A stretch of DNA of 15,380 nucleotides from an uncultured Alistipes sp. (GTDB lineage: Bacteria; Bacteroidota; Bacteroidia; Bacteroidales; Rikenellaceae): NCBI GenBank assembly GCA_900553175.1, contig USCH01000038.1, forward strand, positions 1 through 15,380, given 5' to 3'. Under the pieces are notes generated by a model, which ran no database searches, had not been told where the DNA came from, and saw nothing but the letters and a program-made list of their open reading frames with translations. The translations under genes were made by a program, and so were the position numbers. Of the stretch, positions 15,304 through 15,380 are shown one piece after another (position 1 is the first letter of the stretch; each line of letters opens with the position of its first letter).

Positions 15304-15311
15304 CAAAGGTA
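15304..15311 (-). promoter_or_regulatory. -7 box of the lipoprotein gene
   Basis: On the minus strand this is TACCTTTG, a perfect TAnnTTTG box, 56 bases before the ATG at 15248. No clear -33 TTG is found at 19-21 nt; the upstream DNA is AT-rich. Confidence 0.7.
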
Positions 15312-15352
15312 ACGATAATTTGGGAATATTCGTTCGGTCTCTGCGGTTCGGA

Positions 15353-15380
15353 AGAAAAAATAAAAAGCGACGGCCTCCGA
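15353..15380 (-). terminator. Possible 3' part of a minus-strand terminator cut by the window edge
   Basis: On the minus strand the window edge reads TCGGAGGCCGTCGC followed by TTTTTATTTTTT. This is what the right arm and U-tract of an intrinsic terminator look like; the left arm would lie beyond the edge. It implies a minus-strand gene to the right. Confidence 0.4.

Overview
The window looks like ordinary chromosome from a GC-rich member of the Bacteroidota, most like the Alistipes/Rikenellaceae side of the Bacteroidales. Four things support this. Promoters follow the Bacteroidota pattern (a TAnnTTTG -7 box with a TTG-type -33 box 19-20 nt upstream, seen ahead of pfkA, the psp-like operon and frdCAB). 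Start codons have A-rich leaders rather than Shine-Dalgarno sites. A lipoprotein carries an acidic Bacteroidota-type export signal after its lipid Cys. There is also a diheme, B-type fumarate reductase/succinate dehydrogenase. The genus is inferred from style and GC content, not from a search.

Layout, left to right. (1) 1-421: the end of an initiator tRNA-Met with its terminator, then a 65-residue Ser/Thr/Lys-rich small protein. (2) 440-2511: a three-domain DsbD-type thiol reductase on the minus strand, convergent with the small gene and sharing a terminator with it. It is divergent from (3) a family 2 glycosyltransferase (2512-3408) that probably starts at GTG. (4) 3409-3712: a cytosine-rich, guanine-poor spacer with a 10-bp tandem repeat and a C9 run, then a strong promoter. 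(5) 3713-7040: a five-gene envelope-stress-like operon: PspC fusion, small PspC, PadR regulator, exported DUF2807 repeat protein, large PspC membrane protein. (6) 7260-9438: pfkA and a PfkB-family sugar/nucleoside kinase. (7) 9525-13073: frdCAB on the minus strand. (8) 13113-14553: 5-formyltetrahydrofolate cyclo-ligase and a patatin-like lipase. (9) 14577-15311: a minus-strand lipoprotein of unknown function, with the probable tail of a further minus-strand terminator at the right edge.

Functionally this is mostly housekeeping: glycolysis (pfkA), anaerobic menaquinol-linked fumarate reduction (frdCAB), folate metabolism, periplasmic thiol reduction and surface glycan or lipid work. Every convergent gene pair is separated by a hairpin that can terminate in both directions.

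I see no CRISPR array, insertion sequence, phage or toxin-antitoxin module, and no clearly new system. The parts most worth a second look are the PadR/PspC/DUF2807 operon (internal duplication, two proteins sharing an N-terminal domain, an SSG-repeat protein), the C-rich spacer in front of it, the cysteine-rich ends of FrdC, and the small basic Ser/Thr protein.
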